DNA of 51,803 nt from the NCBI GenBank assembly GCA_019235715.1, contig JAFAKE010000025.1, positions 1-51,803 of the forward strand, in the 5' to 3' direction. The notes under the pieces are model-generated. The model searched no databases. It had not been told where the DNA came from and saw only the letters and a list, made by a program, of their open reading frames with translations. Positions 9,014 to 21,867 of the stretch are shown here, one piece after another. Numbering within the stretch: the stretch's first letter is position 1; every line of letters starts with the position of its first letter. The position numbers and the translations under genes were made by a program. This stretch comes from Vulcanimicrobiota bacterium (GTDB lineage Bacteria; Vulcanimicrobiota; Vulcanimicrobiia; Eremiobacterales; Eremiobacteraceae).

Positions 9014-10251
9014 CAGCGCAGGACGGGCTTGGGGAATTTCTCCTCGTCCAACTTCACGCCCGCAGCGTCGCGCAACGTGAGCGCGAGATCGACGCGCTCC
9101 CACGGCAGATCGAGTTCCGGCCGGCCGAAGTGGCCATACGCGGATACCTGCTTGTAGATCGGGCGGCGCAGATCGAACCGTTCGATGATCGCGCCGGGAC
9201 GCAGATCGATGTGCTGCTGCACGAGGTCGGCGATCTTCCACTCATCGATCCGGTTCGTGCCGAAACAGTCGACATAGACGTTGAGCGGCCTGGCCACGCC
9301 GATCGCGTAGGCTACTTGGATCTCGCAGCGATCCGCGAGGCCTGAGGCCACGACGTTCTTCGCCGCGTAACGCGCGGCATAGGCCGCGGTGCGGTCGACT
9401 TTGGTGGGATCTTTGCCGGAAAACGCGCCGCCGCCATGCCGCGCCATGCCGCCGTACGTGTCGGCGATGATCTTGCGACCCGTCAAACCCGCATCGCCCA
9501 AGGGACCGCCGATGACGAAGCGGCCTGTCGGGTTGATCAGGATCTTCGTGTTCTTGTCCAGCAGGTCGCTGCCGATCGCGACGTCGATGACGTGCTTGCG
9601 GATGTTGTCGCGGATGACGTCCATCGGATAGCCTTCGGCATGCTGCGCGGAGACGACGACGGTATCGACGTGGATAGGCTTGAAGCCGTCGTACTCGACC
9701 GTGACCTGCGCCTTGCCGTCCGGACGCAGGAAGTCGACGACGCCTTGCTTGCGCACCGCGGCAAGCGTTTTCACCAGCCGCTGCGCCAGCTCGATCGGCA
9801 TCGGCATGAGGTCCCCGGTCTCGCGGCAGGCGAAGCCGAACATCATGCCCTGGTCGCCGGCACCGAGCACTTCTGCCGCGGACGCGGACTTGGTCGTGCC
9901 CTCCTTCACCTCGAGCGCCTTATCGACGCCCAGCGCGATGTCCGGCGACTGCTCATCGATGGAGATCGACAAGCCGCAGGTGTCGGCATCGAAACCGAAC
10001 TTCGCATCGGTGTATCCGATGTCGCGGATCGTCTTGCGCACGACGCGCGGGATGTCGATGTAGCACGAAGTGCTGATCTCGCCGGCGACGTGAACCTGAC
10101 CCGTGAGCACGAGCGTCTCGCATGCGACGCGTCCGTTTGGATCCTGCGCGAGGATCGCGTCGAGCACGGCGTCCGAGATCGCGTCGGCGACCTTATCGGG
10201 GTGGCCTTCGGTGACGCTCTCTGAGGTGAAAAGCCGTTTATGGGTTGCCAT
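9013..10251 (-). CDS. metK: S-adenosylmethionine synthetase
   Basis: Forms SAM from methionine and ATP in the cytoplasm. 412 residues. Start set at ATG 10251 ([12 protein letters not shown]), seven bases after ahcY, because the longer reading adds a non-conserved stretch. [16 protein letters not shown] near the N-terminus, [13 protein letters not shown] in the middle and [22 protein letters not shown] at the C-terminal third are standard MetK motifs. Second gene of the ahcY-metK-hem operon; together with AhcY it makes and recycles SAM, the cofactor used by HemN and the methylases encoded nearby. Confidence 0.96.
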   Translation of the reverse strand: MATHKRLFTSESVTEGHPDKVADAISDAVLDAILAQDPNGRVACETLVLTGQVHVAGEISTSCYIDIPRVVRKTIRDIGYTDAKFGFDADTCGLSISIDEQSPDIALGVDKALEVKEGTTKSASAAEVLGAGDQGMMFGFACRETGDLMPMPIELAQRLVKTLAAVRKQGVVDFLRPDGKAQVTVEYDGFKPIHVDTVVVSAQHAEGYPMDVIRDNIRKHVIDVAIGSDLLDKNTKILINPTGRFVIGGPLGDAGLTGRKIIADTYGGMARHGGGAFSGKDPTKVDRTAAYAARYAAKNVVASGLADRCEIQVAYAIGVARPLNVYVDCFGTNRIDEWKIADLVQQHIDLRPGAIIERFDLRRPIYKQVSAYGHFGRPELDLPWERVDLALTLRDAAGVKLDEEKFPKPVLR

Positions 10252-10258
10252 TAGGGTG

Positions 10259-13723
<3,465 letters not shown>

Positions 13724-13849
13724 TGGATGGACCGCAGAACGGTACGAACATGCCACCATTTGAGACCTGGAACGGAATGGACCGTGGGTGCGTTGCTCAT
13801 GAAGGGGAACTGCGCCCGCGATTCGCTCGACAAAGGACCCAACGCTGAC

Positions 13850-14335
13850 ATGACCTGCCACGATTGCCGACCTCTGCTGATGGACTACGCGCATCACGAG
13901 CTTGATGACGCGCAGGACGCGCTCGTCCACGAGCATCTGCAGACCTGCACCGAGTGCCGCGCCGCCCTACAGGCCGAGGTCGACCTGACCGATTCGATCC
14001 GCTACGCCTATTCTGAAGAGCTTGAGATGCCGCAGTCGATCGTGGCCGGCGTGCGCCAAGCCGTGCGCGGTTACTCGCCCTCCTTCTCCGAGCGCGTCCG
14101 AACTGCGCTGCGCCCTGCATTCCTTGCGCCCGCCGCGGCCATCGCCCTGATTCTCGCCGGCGCGCTGCGCTATGGGCCGATGCTGCTCACGCCGCCGTCA
14201 TCGCAGCTTTCGTCATCATACTTCGTCAGGCAGCACGTCGCACAGACGCTCGGTTCGCCGTCGAGCGACCGCAGCTGGGCGGCCTACGTCTTGACCTCAG
14301 AGAACGCGAAGAGCTCGCAGCCGAGTGGCCAGTAA
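13850..14335 (+). CDS. membrane anti-sigma factor with zinc-finger (zf-HC2)
   Basis: 161 residues when started at ATG 13850 (MTCHDC); the frame is open further upstream but not family-like. The HLQTCTEC segment gives the H-x3-C-x2-C zinc-binding anti-sigma motif that clamps ECF sigma factors, with further Cys and His just before it. One membrane helix lies near residues 90-110 (FLAPAAAIALILAGALRYG), then a short outer part without a clear protease or sensor domain. The 127-base gap from the sigma gene is large compared with its neighbours. It overlaps the RseB-like gene by 11 bases. Confidence 0.85.
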   Translation: MTCHDCRPLLMDYAHHELDDAQDALVHEHLQTCTECRAALQAEVDLTDSIRYAYSEELEMPQSIVAGVRQAVRGYSPSFSERVRTALRPAFLAPAAAIALILAGALRYGPMLLTPPSSQLSSSYFVRQHVAQTLGSPSSDRSWAAYVLTSENAKSSQPSGQ

Positions 14336-15356
14336 AGCGGGACTGCTCGCGCTGATCGCGAGCATCGCGCTCACCGCGTTCGGGCACGCGCCCGCGCACG
14401 CGGCCGCGGCGCCCAATCCGTACACGCTGCTCGAAAACGCGGTGACCGCCGACGATCACGTCTCGTTTTCCGGCAGCGTCACGACGGTGGTGTACGGCGC
14501 AGCGTCGACGAGCGCGACGGTTGTGCGCATCGAGCACAAGGCCCCCAACGACTGGCGCCTGTGGTACGTCGCGCCGGCCGATGCCTATGGCCGCTTGATC
14601 ATCAGCAACGAATCCGTCGCATACGAGTACGAACCGACCACCGGAAAAGTGTTCAGCAACGACTGGGCGTCTCTGTCGCCTTTTGCCACCGAGCTGGACA
14701 TCGGCCGCATCAAACGCAACTACAGCGTACAAGTGACTGACCGCGCGTCGGTCGCCGGCAGGGCGGCGCGTATGCTGTCGTTGACCTCGGTATACTCGCA
14801 TGCGCTGGTGCTGCGCCTCTGGGTGGACGCGGAATCGGGGCTGACCTTGCGTCGCGAAACGTACCACGGCGACGGCACGATTGCGACGAAGACAGAATTC
14901 GACAATATCCGCTTTGTCAAAGATCTGCCCGACGATCTCTTCAAGATGACCGTCCCCGCGGGCATGACCCTGACGCCCGGGGCTGACTACAGCAGCTCGA
15001 CCAACGCGCTCGACGCGCTCACCGGCAAGCTCTCCTTCAAATCGGTCAGCCCACGCGAGCTGCCTGAAGGCTTCACGTTTGAGAAAGCTTCGAGCGAAAC
15101 GCGGGCCGGCGTTCAGACCGTCCAGTTCGTGTACTCAGACGGGTTGCGCAGCGTCTCGCTGTTCGAAAACGCGACCGGACGCTTCCCGTCTTTCGACGAT
15201 CCTCCGCCCAAGCAGCTCGTCGTCGGCAAACAAAGCGGCAAGTACACCTCCGCTTCGGGCCAGACGCTCTTGAGCTGGAACGCGGACGGCTTGAATCTCA
15301 CGCTCGTCGGCGATATGCCGGCCAAAGAGCTCGCGCGCATCGGCGCCTCGCTTTAG
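14325..15356 (+). CDS. RseB/MucB-like periplasmic regulator
   Basis: 343 residues, GTG start within the end of the anti-sigma gene. Signal peptide to about residue 28 (ending AHA). The N-terminal two thirds match the outer-membrane lipoprotein-carrier-like fold of RseB: FSGSVTTVVY, then DRASVAGRAARMLSL and LWVDAESGLTLRRETYHGDG. A smaller C-terminal domain follows. RseB proteins bind mislocalised lipoprotein or LPS and shield the anti-sigma factor from proteolysis, so it probably forms a sensing unit with the two upstream genes. A DUF4367-type C-terminal domain is possible from about residue 240. Confidence 0.78.
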   Translation: MASKAGLLALIASIALTAFGHAPAHAAAAPNPYTLLENAVTADDHVSFSGSVTTVVYGAASTSATVVRIEHKAPNDWRLWYVAPADAYGRLIISNESVAYEYEPTTGKVFSNDWASLSPFATELDIGRIKRNYSVQVTDRASVAGRAARMLSLTSVYSHALVLRLWVDAESGLTLRRETYHGDGTIATKTEFDNIRFVKDLPDDLFKMTVPAGMTLTPGADYSSSTNALDALTGKLSFKSVSPRELPEGFTFEKASSETRAGVQTVQFVYSDGLRSVSLFENATGRFPSFDDPPPKQLVVGKQSGKYTSASGQTLLSWNADGLNLTLVGDMPAKELARIGASL

Positions 15357-15378
15357 TTCGCCGCTCCGGTTTGCCGGT

Positions 15379-16407
15379 TCATAACCAGGACAGCACCTCC
15401 GCGATCATCCCGCGCAGCTGCGGATTGTGCGGCATGTGGCCGCTCGGCACGTGCACGCGGCCAGCGCCTTCCCCGAAAGAGCGCGCCAGGGTGCGCGCGC
15501 TGGCGTGCAGGTTCGGCAGCGAATAGCCGCCCTCCAAAACGAATGCAAGGCCGGCGCCGTACGCGGCGGCAGTCTCTCCGAGCAGGCCGCACAGCGCGTC
15601 GACCGCTTCGATACCGACCGGTAGGCCGGCGATCGGATCGCCCTCGAGGAAATCGAACCCGGTCGACACGACGATCGTCGACGGACGCAGCTTCGCAGCG
15701 AGCGGCGGCAGTAACATCGACCAGGCGCCGATGAAATCATGCGTCGGCGTTGAGAGATCGAGCGGGATATCGATCATAAAACCGCCGTCTGCGGTGTGCG
15801 ACTCGGAAAACGCGCCGGTGCCGGGATACGCCGGATACGCATGCGTCGAGATGAAACCCAGCGGCGCGCCCCCGTCGGACAGCGCGCGCTCCACCCAGGC
15901 TTGCGTGCCGTTCCCGTGGTGATAGTCGAAATCGACGATCAGCGTGGCGCCTGTGTTCGCGCGCGCGGACTGCGCCGCGACGGCGACGTTGTTGAGCAGG
16001 CAAAATCCCATGCCGCGCGCCGGCTCAGCGTGGTGGCCCGGCGGACGCACGAGCGCGAATACCGGCCTATCCGCGCGCGCGCGGCGCGCGGCGTCAACGG
16101 CAGCGCCCGCCGCGAGCAACGCGATCCGGAACGAGTCGTGTCCGACCGTCGCGTCCCCCGTCGGCAGCTCGGCGACGAAATAGTCAGGTAATTTTTCGCA
16201 GACCCGCTCAACCAGCGCGACGTAGGATTCGTCGTGCACGCGCGCGAGCGCAGCGCGATCGACTATAGTCGGAAGCTGATAGCGCGCGGGCGGACAGCCG
16301 CCCGCAGTCAATCCCTCGATGACGGCGGCGAGGCGCGCCGGGCGTTCGGGGTGGTCATCGCCGGTCGTGTGCTCGGTGAACTGGCTGTCGTAGATGACGT
16401 CGAGCAC
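15379..16407 (-). CDS. histone-deacetylase-family amidohydrolase (AcuC/AphA-like)
   Basis: 342 residues from GTG 16407, five bases inside the end of the TPR operon frame. Arginase/deacetylase fold motifs: HPERPARL at the start, RPPGHHAEPARGMGFCLLNN (active-site His pair), VDFDYHHGNGTQ (zinc Asp and His) and STGFDFLEGDP (second zinc Asp). Bacterial members deacetylate acetylpolyamines, lysine residues or other amides; the substrate here is not indicated. Last gene of the etfB-etfA-TPR run; its 3' end faces the RseB-like gene across 22 bases. Confidence 0.9.
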   Translation of the reverse strand: MLDVIYDSQFTEHTTGDDHPERPARLAAVIEGLTAGGCPPARYQLPTIVDRAALARVHDESYVALVERVCEKLPDYFVAELPTGDATVGHDSFRIALLAAGAAVDAARRARADRPVFALVRPPGHHAEPARGMGFCLLNNVAVAAQSARANTGATLIVDFDYHHGNGTQAWVERALSDGGAPLGFISTHAYPAYPGTGAFSESHTADGGFMIDIPLDLSTPTHDFIGAWSMLLPPLAAKLRPSTIVVSTGFDFLEGDPIAGLPVGIEAVDALCGLLGETAAAYGAGLAFVLEGGYSLPNLHASARTLARSFGEGAGRVHVPSGHMPHNPQLRGMIAEVLSWL

Positions 16408-16411
16408 GGTC

Positions 16412-17884
16412 TTACTGCGAGAGCTGCTTGATGTACCCGCGTGCTTTCGCCGCGACGTCGCCGCTCGGCTGCAGCGCCAAGAACGTCTTATAGGCCGCGA
16501 CGGCGCTCTGCTTGTCGCCGAGCATGCGGTTCGCATCGCCAAGGAAGAACCAGATCTGCGGATCTTGATGCTTCGGATCTTGATGGCTCGCGATCGCTTC
16601 GAATGCATCGCGCGCGTCGCGGTAGTCCTTGAGCGAATAGAACGCCACCGCCAAATTGTACAAGGCCTGGGCTGAGTGCGTGATCTCAAAGGCATGGCGA
16701 AACGCATCGCGCGCCTGCGTCCAATTGCCCTGCGAGCCGTAAGCTTCCCCTAGGAAGAATTGCGCGTCCGCGTTGTTGGGATCTTTGGCGAGGATCTTGT
16801 TGAACGCGTCGATCGCCTTGTTCGGGTTGTGCAGGGCCTGCAGCTGAAGGCGCCCGTACTCGAACAAGATGCGCGGATCGTCGGGCGCTATGGCCAACGC
16901 CTGCTCGAATTCGGAGGCCGACTGGGTGAAACGCTTTTGGTTCTGATCGTACTCGGCTTGCAGGACGTATGGCTCGGTCGCTTTCGGATGATCCTTTTCG
17001 GCGGCGGCAAACTCCTGACGCGCCTGCGTCTCCATGTTCTTGGAGAGGTAGAGCTCGGCCAAATCGTCTTCGGGCTCGACCGTCTCAGGGTGCGCCTTGA
17101 CGATGGTCGTGAGAATCGCGGCGGCGCCGCTCACGTCGTTTTTCATCGCCAGCGCTTCGGCTTTGGAGTGAAGCGCATCGAGATCGTCGGGACTGGTCTT
17201 GAGGACGGTATCGAACTGGGCGATCGCCAGGTCGGGGTTGGGCGTCTTGCCTGCCATGTACGAGCGCCCGATCAATAAGTGCGCGCGAGCTTCGTTCGGG
17301 TCGATAGCCAGCGCCTTATTGAGGGTCGCGCGGCCGTCATCGAATTGGCCGCGGTCGAGCTGGACCGTGCCAAGCGCGACGTAGCCGAACGCCTCGGTCG
17401 GATGCAGTGCGATGGCGCGCTGCGCGATGCGCTGCGCGTCGTCGGCGCGGCCCAGCGCAAGATAACCCTCGGTCAGGCTCGAGAGCACCGCCTGGTTGCC
17501 GGGATCCGCCAACTCCGCTTTCTCAAATGCGCTGACCGCGTCGGGCATGTCGTTGAGCTCGCGGTTGGCGACGCCGACGAAATACCATAGCTGCGCGTCG
17601 TTCGCGCCCAGACGAACGGCGTTCTCCAGCTGATCGCGGCCTTCGCCGGGCTTGCCGTTCTCGATCAGCAGCACGCCTAGCTCTTCACGCGCGTCTTTAT
17701 CGTTCGGATTGTCCTGTACCGTCTGCTGCAGCGTCTTGATGCGGTCAAGCGGGTTCTCCGTCGGCGAAACGGACGGCGCCGGCGTGCTGCTGTTCGCGCC
17801 CTTCTTAGCCTGCGCGACCGGCGCGTTCGCGAACGCGGCGATAAGGCAAGCCAGCAGGCAGAGGACGATGAGGATGCGACGCAC
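16412..17884 (-). CDS. exported tetratricopeptide-repeat protein
   Basis: 490 residues. Signal peptide of about 26 residues (LIVLCLLACLIAAFANAPVAQA), then roughly ten TPR units with the typical A-x-x-x-P spacing, for example DARDAFEAIA, DDAQRIAQRAIALHP and AAVAAYKTFLALQP. No enzymatic domain. Likely a periplasmic scaffold or envelope-assembly factor; partner unknown. It lies 18 bases behind etfA, but this link may reflect compact packing only. Confidence 0.85.
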   Translation of the reverse strand: MRRILIVLCLLACLIAAFANAPVAQAKKGANSSTPAPSVSPTENPLDRIKTLQQTVQDNPNDKDAREELGVLLIENGKPGEGRDQLENAVRLGANDAQLWYFVGVANRELNDMPDAVSAFEKAELADPGNQAVLSSLTEGYLALGRADDAQRIAQRAIALHPTEAFGYVALGTVQLDRGQFDDGRATLNKALAIDPNEARAHLLIGRSYMAGKTPNPDLAIAQFDTVLKTSPDDLDALHSKAEALAMKNDVSGAAAILTTIVKAHPETVEPEDDLAELYLSKNMETQARQEFAAAEKDHPKATEPYVLQAEYDQNQKRFTQSASEFEQALAIAPDDPRILFEYGRLQLQALHNPNKAIDAFNKILAKDPNNADAQFFLGEAYGSQGNWTQARDAFRHAFEITHSAQALYNLAVAFYSLKDYRDARDAFEAIASHQDPKHQDPQIWFFLGDANRMLGDKQSAVAAYKTFLALQPSGDVAAKARGYIKQLSQ

Positions 17885-17902
17885 GGTGACTCCTATATAA
17901 CG

Positions 17903-18883
17903 TCAGGCGTTGGCACGCCGTTCCTTGACGAGCGTGGTCAGCTCCGGCACGATTTGGAAGAGGTCGCCGACGACGCCGAGATCGGAGAACTCGAAGATGG
18001 GGGCGTTGGGATCTTTATTGATGGCGATGATCGTGCCGGCCGAACGCATGCCGACCTTGTGTTGGATCGCGCCCGAGATGCCGACGGCGATGTACAGCTG
18101 CGGCGACACCGTTTTGCCGGTCTGGCCGACCTGATGCGAGTGCGCGATCCAGCCGGCATCGACGGCCGCACGCGACGCGCCGACGGCTCCGCCGAGCGCA
18201 TCTGCGAGCGCTTCGATGATATCGAAATGTTCCGGTCCGCCAAGCCCGCGTCCACCCGAGACGACGATGCCCGCCTCTTCGACGCCGAGCTTGCCGGCTT
18301 CTTGCGCGACTTTCTCCTCGACCGTCACCGCGTATGTTTTGCCTGCTGGGCTCGCGAGCTGTTTGATCTCGCCATTGCCCGGCTCTTGGCGCGCGATGAA
18401 GCTGTTGGCGCGGCAGGTGATCACGCCGTATTCCGAATTCTTAAAGCCGACGGTCGAGATCACGGAACCGCCGAACTTCGGTGACTGCACCCACGCCGAG
18501 CCATCCTTGACCGAGATATCGGTCGCGTCGGTGATGACGCCGGCGCCGAAGCGTACGCCGATGCGCGCTGCGATATCTTTGCCGAGATTTGTCAGCGGGA
18601 ACAACGCGAGCGTCGGACCCAATTCGCGCAGCAGCGCTTCGACGGCGTCGACCGCAGGATCGTTGAGGTGACGATCGAGCGCGTTGTCTTCGCCGACGTA
18701 GATCGCGTCGATCGGCGTCCCTTTGAGCTGCTCGGCGGCTTTGCTCGCGCCGGCACCCAACACGACTGCGGCCGAAGGCACGCCGAGTTCTCTGGCGACG
18801 TCGGCGCCGCGCGTGCACATCTCGAGGCCGATGCGCCGGATGGCGCCGCTTTCGTGTTCGACGAAGACGATGACCGATTTCAC
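17903..18883 (-). CDS. etfA: electron transfer flavoprotein, alpha subunit
   Basis: FAD-binding subunit that takes electrons from acyl-CoA and related dehydrogenases and passes them to ETF-quinone oxidoreductase. 326 residues; C-terminal FAD domain with [54 protein letters not shown] and [22 protein letters not shown], all complete. GTG start at 18883, one base after the etfB stop. No dehydrogenase gene lies beside it, so it is probably a general housekeeping ETF. Confidence 0.96.
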   Translation of the reverse strand: MKSVIVFVEHESGAIRRIGLEMCTRGADVARELGVPSAAVVLGAGASKAAEQLKGTPIDAIYVGEDNALDRHLNDPAVDAVEALLRELGPTLALFPLTNLGKDIAARIGVRFGAGVITDATDISVKDGSAWVQSPKFGGSVISTVGFKNSEYGVITCRANSFIARQEPGNGEIKQLASPAGKTYAVTVEEKVAQEAGKLGVEEAGIVVSGGRGLGGPEHFDIIEALADALGGAVGASRAAVDAGWIAHSHQVGQTGKTVSPQLYIAVGISGAIQHKVGMRSAGTIIAINKDPNAPIFEFSDLGVVGDLFQIVPELTTLVKERRANA

Positions 18884-18884
18884 G

Positions 18885-19676
18885 TCAGACGACCTTCTTC
18901 GCGATCAAGAAGTCGAGGATCTGCTTGGCGCCTTCCTTTGCGTCGCTGACGCTGACGACTTGGCCTTTTTGACGCGCTCCGACAGGCGCGAACGATTCGA
19001 CGACGGTCTTGCTGCCCGCTTCGCCCAGCCGCGCCGGATCGGCGCCGATGTCCGCGATGCTCGGCGTTTGTATCTCCTTTTTCTTCGCGCCCATGATGCC
19101 TTTGAGCGTCGGATAACGCGGCTCGTTGATCGCTTTGGTCACGGAGACCAGCGCAGGCAGCGGTGCGCGCACGCGTACGAAGCCGCTTTCGGTCTCTCGT
19201 TGCGCATCGATCGCGTTGTTCTCGACGGTCAGCTTCTTCACGTAGGTGACGCACGGGATGTTCAGGTGCTCGGCGATCGCGGCGGGGACGACGCTGCAAA
19301 TGGCGTCGGTGCTTTGCGTTCCCGATAGTATCAGGTCGAAGCCCACATGCTTGAGCGCCTGCGCCAGCGCGTACGCCGTCGCCATGGTGTCGCTGCCCGG
19401 GATAGCGTCGTCGGAGAGCAGCACCGCGTTGTCAGCTCCCATGCCGAGCGCCTTGCGCACGACGTCGGTCGCCGACGCCGGCGCCATCGTCAGGATCGTC
19501 ACCGTGGTGTCGGCGCCCTGCGCTTCTTTGATGCGCAGTGCCTCCTCGATCGCGTACTCGTCGAACGGGTTCAGCACGTTCTCGATCGAGCTGCGGTTCA
19601 AACGCTTGGTGACGGGGTCGAACGTCTTTTCAGCGTTCGTATCCGGCACTTGCTTGACGGTCACGACGATCTTCAA
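18885..19676 (-). CDS. etfB: electron transfer flavoprotein, beta subunit
   Basis: AMP-binding partner of EtfA. 263 residues beginning MKIVVTVKQVPD with a TTG start at 19676. NPFDEYAIEEALRIKE, LGMGADNAVLLSDD, DLILSGTQSTD and the ETF-beta signature region near EPRYPTLKGIMGAKKKEI are present. First gene of the etfB-etfA-TPR-deacetylase run; 153 bases of non-coding DNA lie upstream and must hold the promoter. Confidence 0.96.
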   Translation of the reverse strand: MKIVVTVKQVPDTNAEKTFDPVTKRLNRSSIENVLNPFDEYAIEEALRIKEAQGADTTVTILTMAPASATDVVRKALGMGADNAVLLSDDAIPGSDTMATAYALAQALKHVGFDLILSGTQSTDAICSVVPAAIAEHLNIPCVTYVKKLTVENNAIDAQRETESGFVRVRAPLPALVSVTKAINEPRYPTLKGIMGAKKKEIQTPSIADIGADPARLGEAGSKTVVESFAPVGARQKGQVVSVSDAKEGAKQILDFLIAKKVV

Positions 19677-19814
19677 AACGGACGGGCTCCAGAATGAAGG
19701 CGACCTCGCGGTCGCCGCGCTGCCGGCGCGAACATCAAATCGCGCGCTGATCTCACAAAAGTGGAACAGGCATTTGTTCTCGGCGCGCCTGCCTGGAACC
19801 CTGCCGATGGAGTG

Positions 19815-19829
19815 CGGCGCATCGCGCCG
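19815..19829 (-). terminator. GC hairpin directly after the hydrolase-like gene
   Basis: CGGCGC-GAT-GCGCCG, a perfect six-base stem with a three-base loop, begins right after the TAA at 19830-19832. There is no T run. It could end the six-gene transcript or protect its 3' end. The rest of the gap up to 19677 shows nothing else recognisable. Confidence 0.4.
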
Positions 19830-20792
19830 TTAAGGGCGCACGCTCCGCAGAAACGTGCCGATAGCCGCATTGAGCGCATCCGGCTGATCGAGCATCACGA
19901 AGTCTTTTGAGTTATCGATCGTCTGTACCGTCACCGACCGCGCGCCCGCGTACTGCGAGAGATAGTAATCGTGGATCGTCTGATCGAGCTGTGCGGGCGC
20001 GAGCGCGCGCAGTTGATCGTTCATGTAGGGCGCCTGGGCTGAGACGGGCGCGATCACGAGCATCGGCTTGTCGATCCGGGCCAAGCCCGGCCGCAGGTCT
20101 TCGAGCGACATTTCACTCATCGCGCCCGCCAGCGTCGTGCGGTCGCTGCGCAGCGAGTGATCGGCGACTTCGCTCGCGCGCGCCGGATCGCTCACCATGG
20201 TCGCGCTTGTCGAGCGCGTCTGATCCTGATAGATCCAATCGGGTGCGGACGCGATCGCATCAGAGAACGAGGCGATGTTCTGCGCGCGCTGCTGCGCCGT
20301 CTGACCGGCTGCGAGCGGCGGGAAATACGGAGTCTCGTCGACGATCACCGCGCCCGCAAACGTATCCGGATGTTCTTCCATCACCCGTAGCGCGATGTGG
20401 CCCCCGAAGCCGTGGCCGATGATGACCGGCTGTTTGAGATTCTCTTGCGAAACGAGGCGTAGGATGGCGGTGTCCGCTTGCGAGACGTATGGCGGCGGAG
20501 ACGCCGGCGTGCCATCAAAACCGGACATCGTCGCCGCATAGACCGTGTGGTCGTTCGCAAATGCGCCGATCGTGGTTTGCCATTCCCACGATCCCATTGA
20601 GAGGCCCGGAAGCAAGATCAACGCGGGCGTGGGCGCATTGGCGGTGCCATACACGTCGAAATGCATGTTGCCGATAGACACCGTTTTTGTCGGAGCGGAT
20701 GACCAGGCGAGCGCACCGGGCGCCGCCGGCGGCGATATCAGCAGCGCCGCGACCATTGCGCCTGCGGCGATTGTGTTCTTGAAAAACCTCAC
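19830..20792 (-). CDS. alpha/beta-hydrolase-fold protein without catalytic residues
   Basis: 320 residues with a signal peptide (to about 29). The fold is clear: LLPGLSMGSWEW (oxyanion-loop region), SGFDGTPASPP, IIGHGFGGHIALRVMEEHPD (nucleophile elbow) and DNSKDFVMLDQPDALNAAIGTFL. But the elbow is G-H-G-F-G: Gly128 (GGC) stands where Ser is expected. Asp297 stands where the catalytic His should be, and the usual acid site (LVIAPVSAQAP) has no Asp. Probably a non-catalytic exported binding or scaffold protein. GTG start at 20792, with AGGAGG 12 bases upstream, overlaps the stop of the preceding gene (GTGA). Last gene of the six-gene operon. Confidence 0.8.
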   Translation of the reverse strand: MRFFKNTIAAGAMVAALLISPPAAPGALAWSSAPTKTVSIGNMHFDVYGTANAPTPALILLPGLSMGSWEWQTTIGAFANDHTVYAATMSGFDGTPASPPPYVSQADTAILRLVSQENLKQPVIIGHGFGGHIALRVMEEHPDTFAGAVIVDETPYFPPLAAGQTAQQRAQNIASFSDAIASAPDWIYQDQTRSTSATMVSDPARASEVADHSLRSDRTTLAGAMSEMSLEDLRPGLARIDKPMLVIAPVSAQAPYMNDQLRALAPAQLDQTIHDYYLSQYAGARSVTVQTIDNSKDFVMLDQPDALNAAIGTFLRSVRP

Positions 20793-21199
20793 GAAAAGAG
20801 AGCGCCTCCTGTGCAAAGCGTCAACGCACCAAGCCCGATGACGGCAGCGGTCACGATGAACAGCCGCAGCTGGGCCGCTGATGGGCTTGTGCTGCTGCGA
20901 CGATATGAGTAGACGGCGATCGCGGCAAGTACAAGGTAAAGCGCGACGATCTCAAGCTTCGCCATCGTGGAAATGCCCGAACCGTTGCCCATAGAACTTC
21001 CAGCGATCGCGATGAACAGCAATCCGAAGCCGAACGCGATGGCGATGCCGACCGCACACCCGCCGGCCAGTGCGAGCATGGAACCGAGGTTAGACCTTGC
21101 CGGCCGAAGGACGTGAGGGACCTGCGGATTCGCGGCGCAGTTCGGGCAGCTCGTTGCCCCTGCCGCTAGCGGCTTGCCGCAGTTGGGACAAATATCGAT
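20789..21199 (-). CDS. zinc-ribbon plus three-TM membrane protein, non-standard start
   Basis: The first ordinary start in this frame is ATG 21079, giving a 96-residue protein with three membrane helices. The frame is open upstream and encodes CPNCGKPLAAGATSCPNC, a complete zinc ribbon nearly identical in plan to that of the product at 21868-22131. No ATG, GTG or TTG lies before it. ATC at 21199 (MDICPNCGK), nine bases after AAAGGA, is the best candidate; ATT at 21193 is another. The ribbon is read from the same bases that encode the last residues of the Lgt-like protein in another frame. Function unknown. Confidence 0.62.
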   Translation of the reverse strand: MDICPNCGKPLAAGATSCPNCAANPQVPHVLRPARSNLGSMLALAGGCAVGIAIAFGFGLLFIAIAGSSMGNGSGISTMAKLEIVALYLVLAAIAVYSYRRSSTSPSAAQLRLFIVTAAVIGLGALTLCTGGALFS

Positions 21200-21855
21200 G
21201 GTGTCGATTCCTTTACGACGAGTTCTATCATCTTATACCCGAAGAACGCCAGTCCGGCAATACATGCATACTGCGCAAACGACAAGCCGGCGAACAAGGA
21301 CGGTCCTTCTCTGAAGAACTCGATGCCGAAACGCGCTGCGCAGAACAGTGTGCCTTGGATGTAGAACAGCGCGTTCTCCGGCAACGGCTTTGTATGCAGG
21401 TACCACAGCGCGACGAAAATCGCAGTCGCAGCGAGCGCGAGATATGCTTGCGTCGGGTGACGGTACGCGCCGTGCTCGTAGATCGCCCATGGCAGATGCG
21501 AGGCGATCTTGCCGTAGCAGCATTGTCCGAAGAAGCAGCCCCAGCGTCCGATCGCTTCGCCGGCGGCGAGCGCCATCGCGAAAAGATCGCCCGTAGGCCT
21601 GACGATACCAAGCCAGCGCTTTGTCAGCACGACCGCGATGTAGCCGCAGATCACTCCGCCGAGCAACGTCTTGCCGGGAGAGCCGGTGACGATCAATTGC
21701 GTCAGATTCGCGCCGGCCAGTCCCCCGATGAGCCCGGCGCTCATGAGCGTCCAGATTCCGGTCGTCGCGATGCCGCGCCGGCGCGCCATGTAGCCGAAAG
21801 CGGCCAAGCCGGCGAGGTATCCGAGTCCGTAGCAGACGGCTGAAAGCCCCATCAT
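21166..21855 (-). CDS. Lgt-like prolipoprotein diacylglyceryl transferase family protein
   Basis: 229 residues, shorter than usual Lgt (about 260-290), with around seven membrane helices. Family motifs: GRWGCFFGQCCYG (Lgt signature, in the Cys-rich version), LPWAI followed by RHPTQAY, and RFGIEFFREG. At the loop where Lgt carries a conserved HGG or YGG, this protein has KTLLGG. True Lgt moves diacylglyceryl from phosphatidylglycerol to lipobox cysteines. Lipoproteins are encoded in this window, so it may be the housekeeping enzyme, or a paralog handling a special lipid, given the radical SAM gene upstream. Confidence 0.78.
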   Translation of the reverse strand: MMGLSAVCYGLGYLAGLAAFGYMARRRGIATTGIWTLMSAGLIGGLAGANLTQLIVTGSPGKTLLGGVICGYIAVVLTKRWLGIVRPTGDLFAMALAAGEAIGRWGCFFGQCCYGKIASHLPWAIYEHGAYRHPTQAYLALAATAIFVALWYLHTKPLPENALFYIQGTLFCAARFGIEFFREGPSLFAGLSFAQYACIAGLAFFGYKMIELVVKESTPSIFVPTAASR

Positions 21856-21867
21856 CGAAACAACCTC

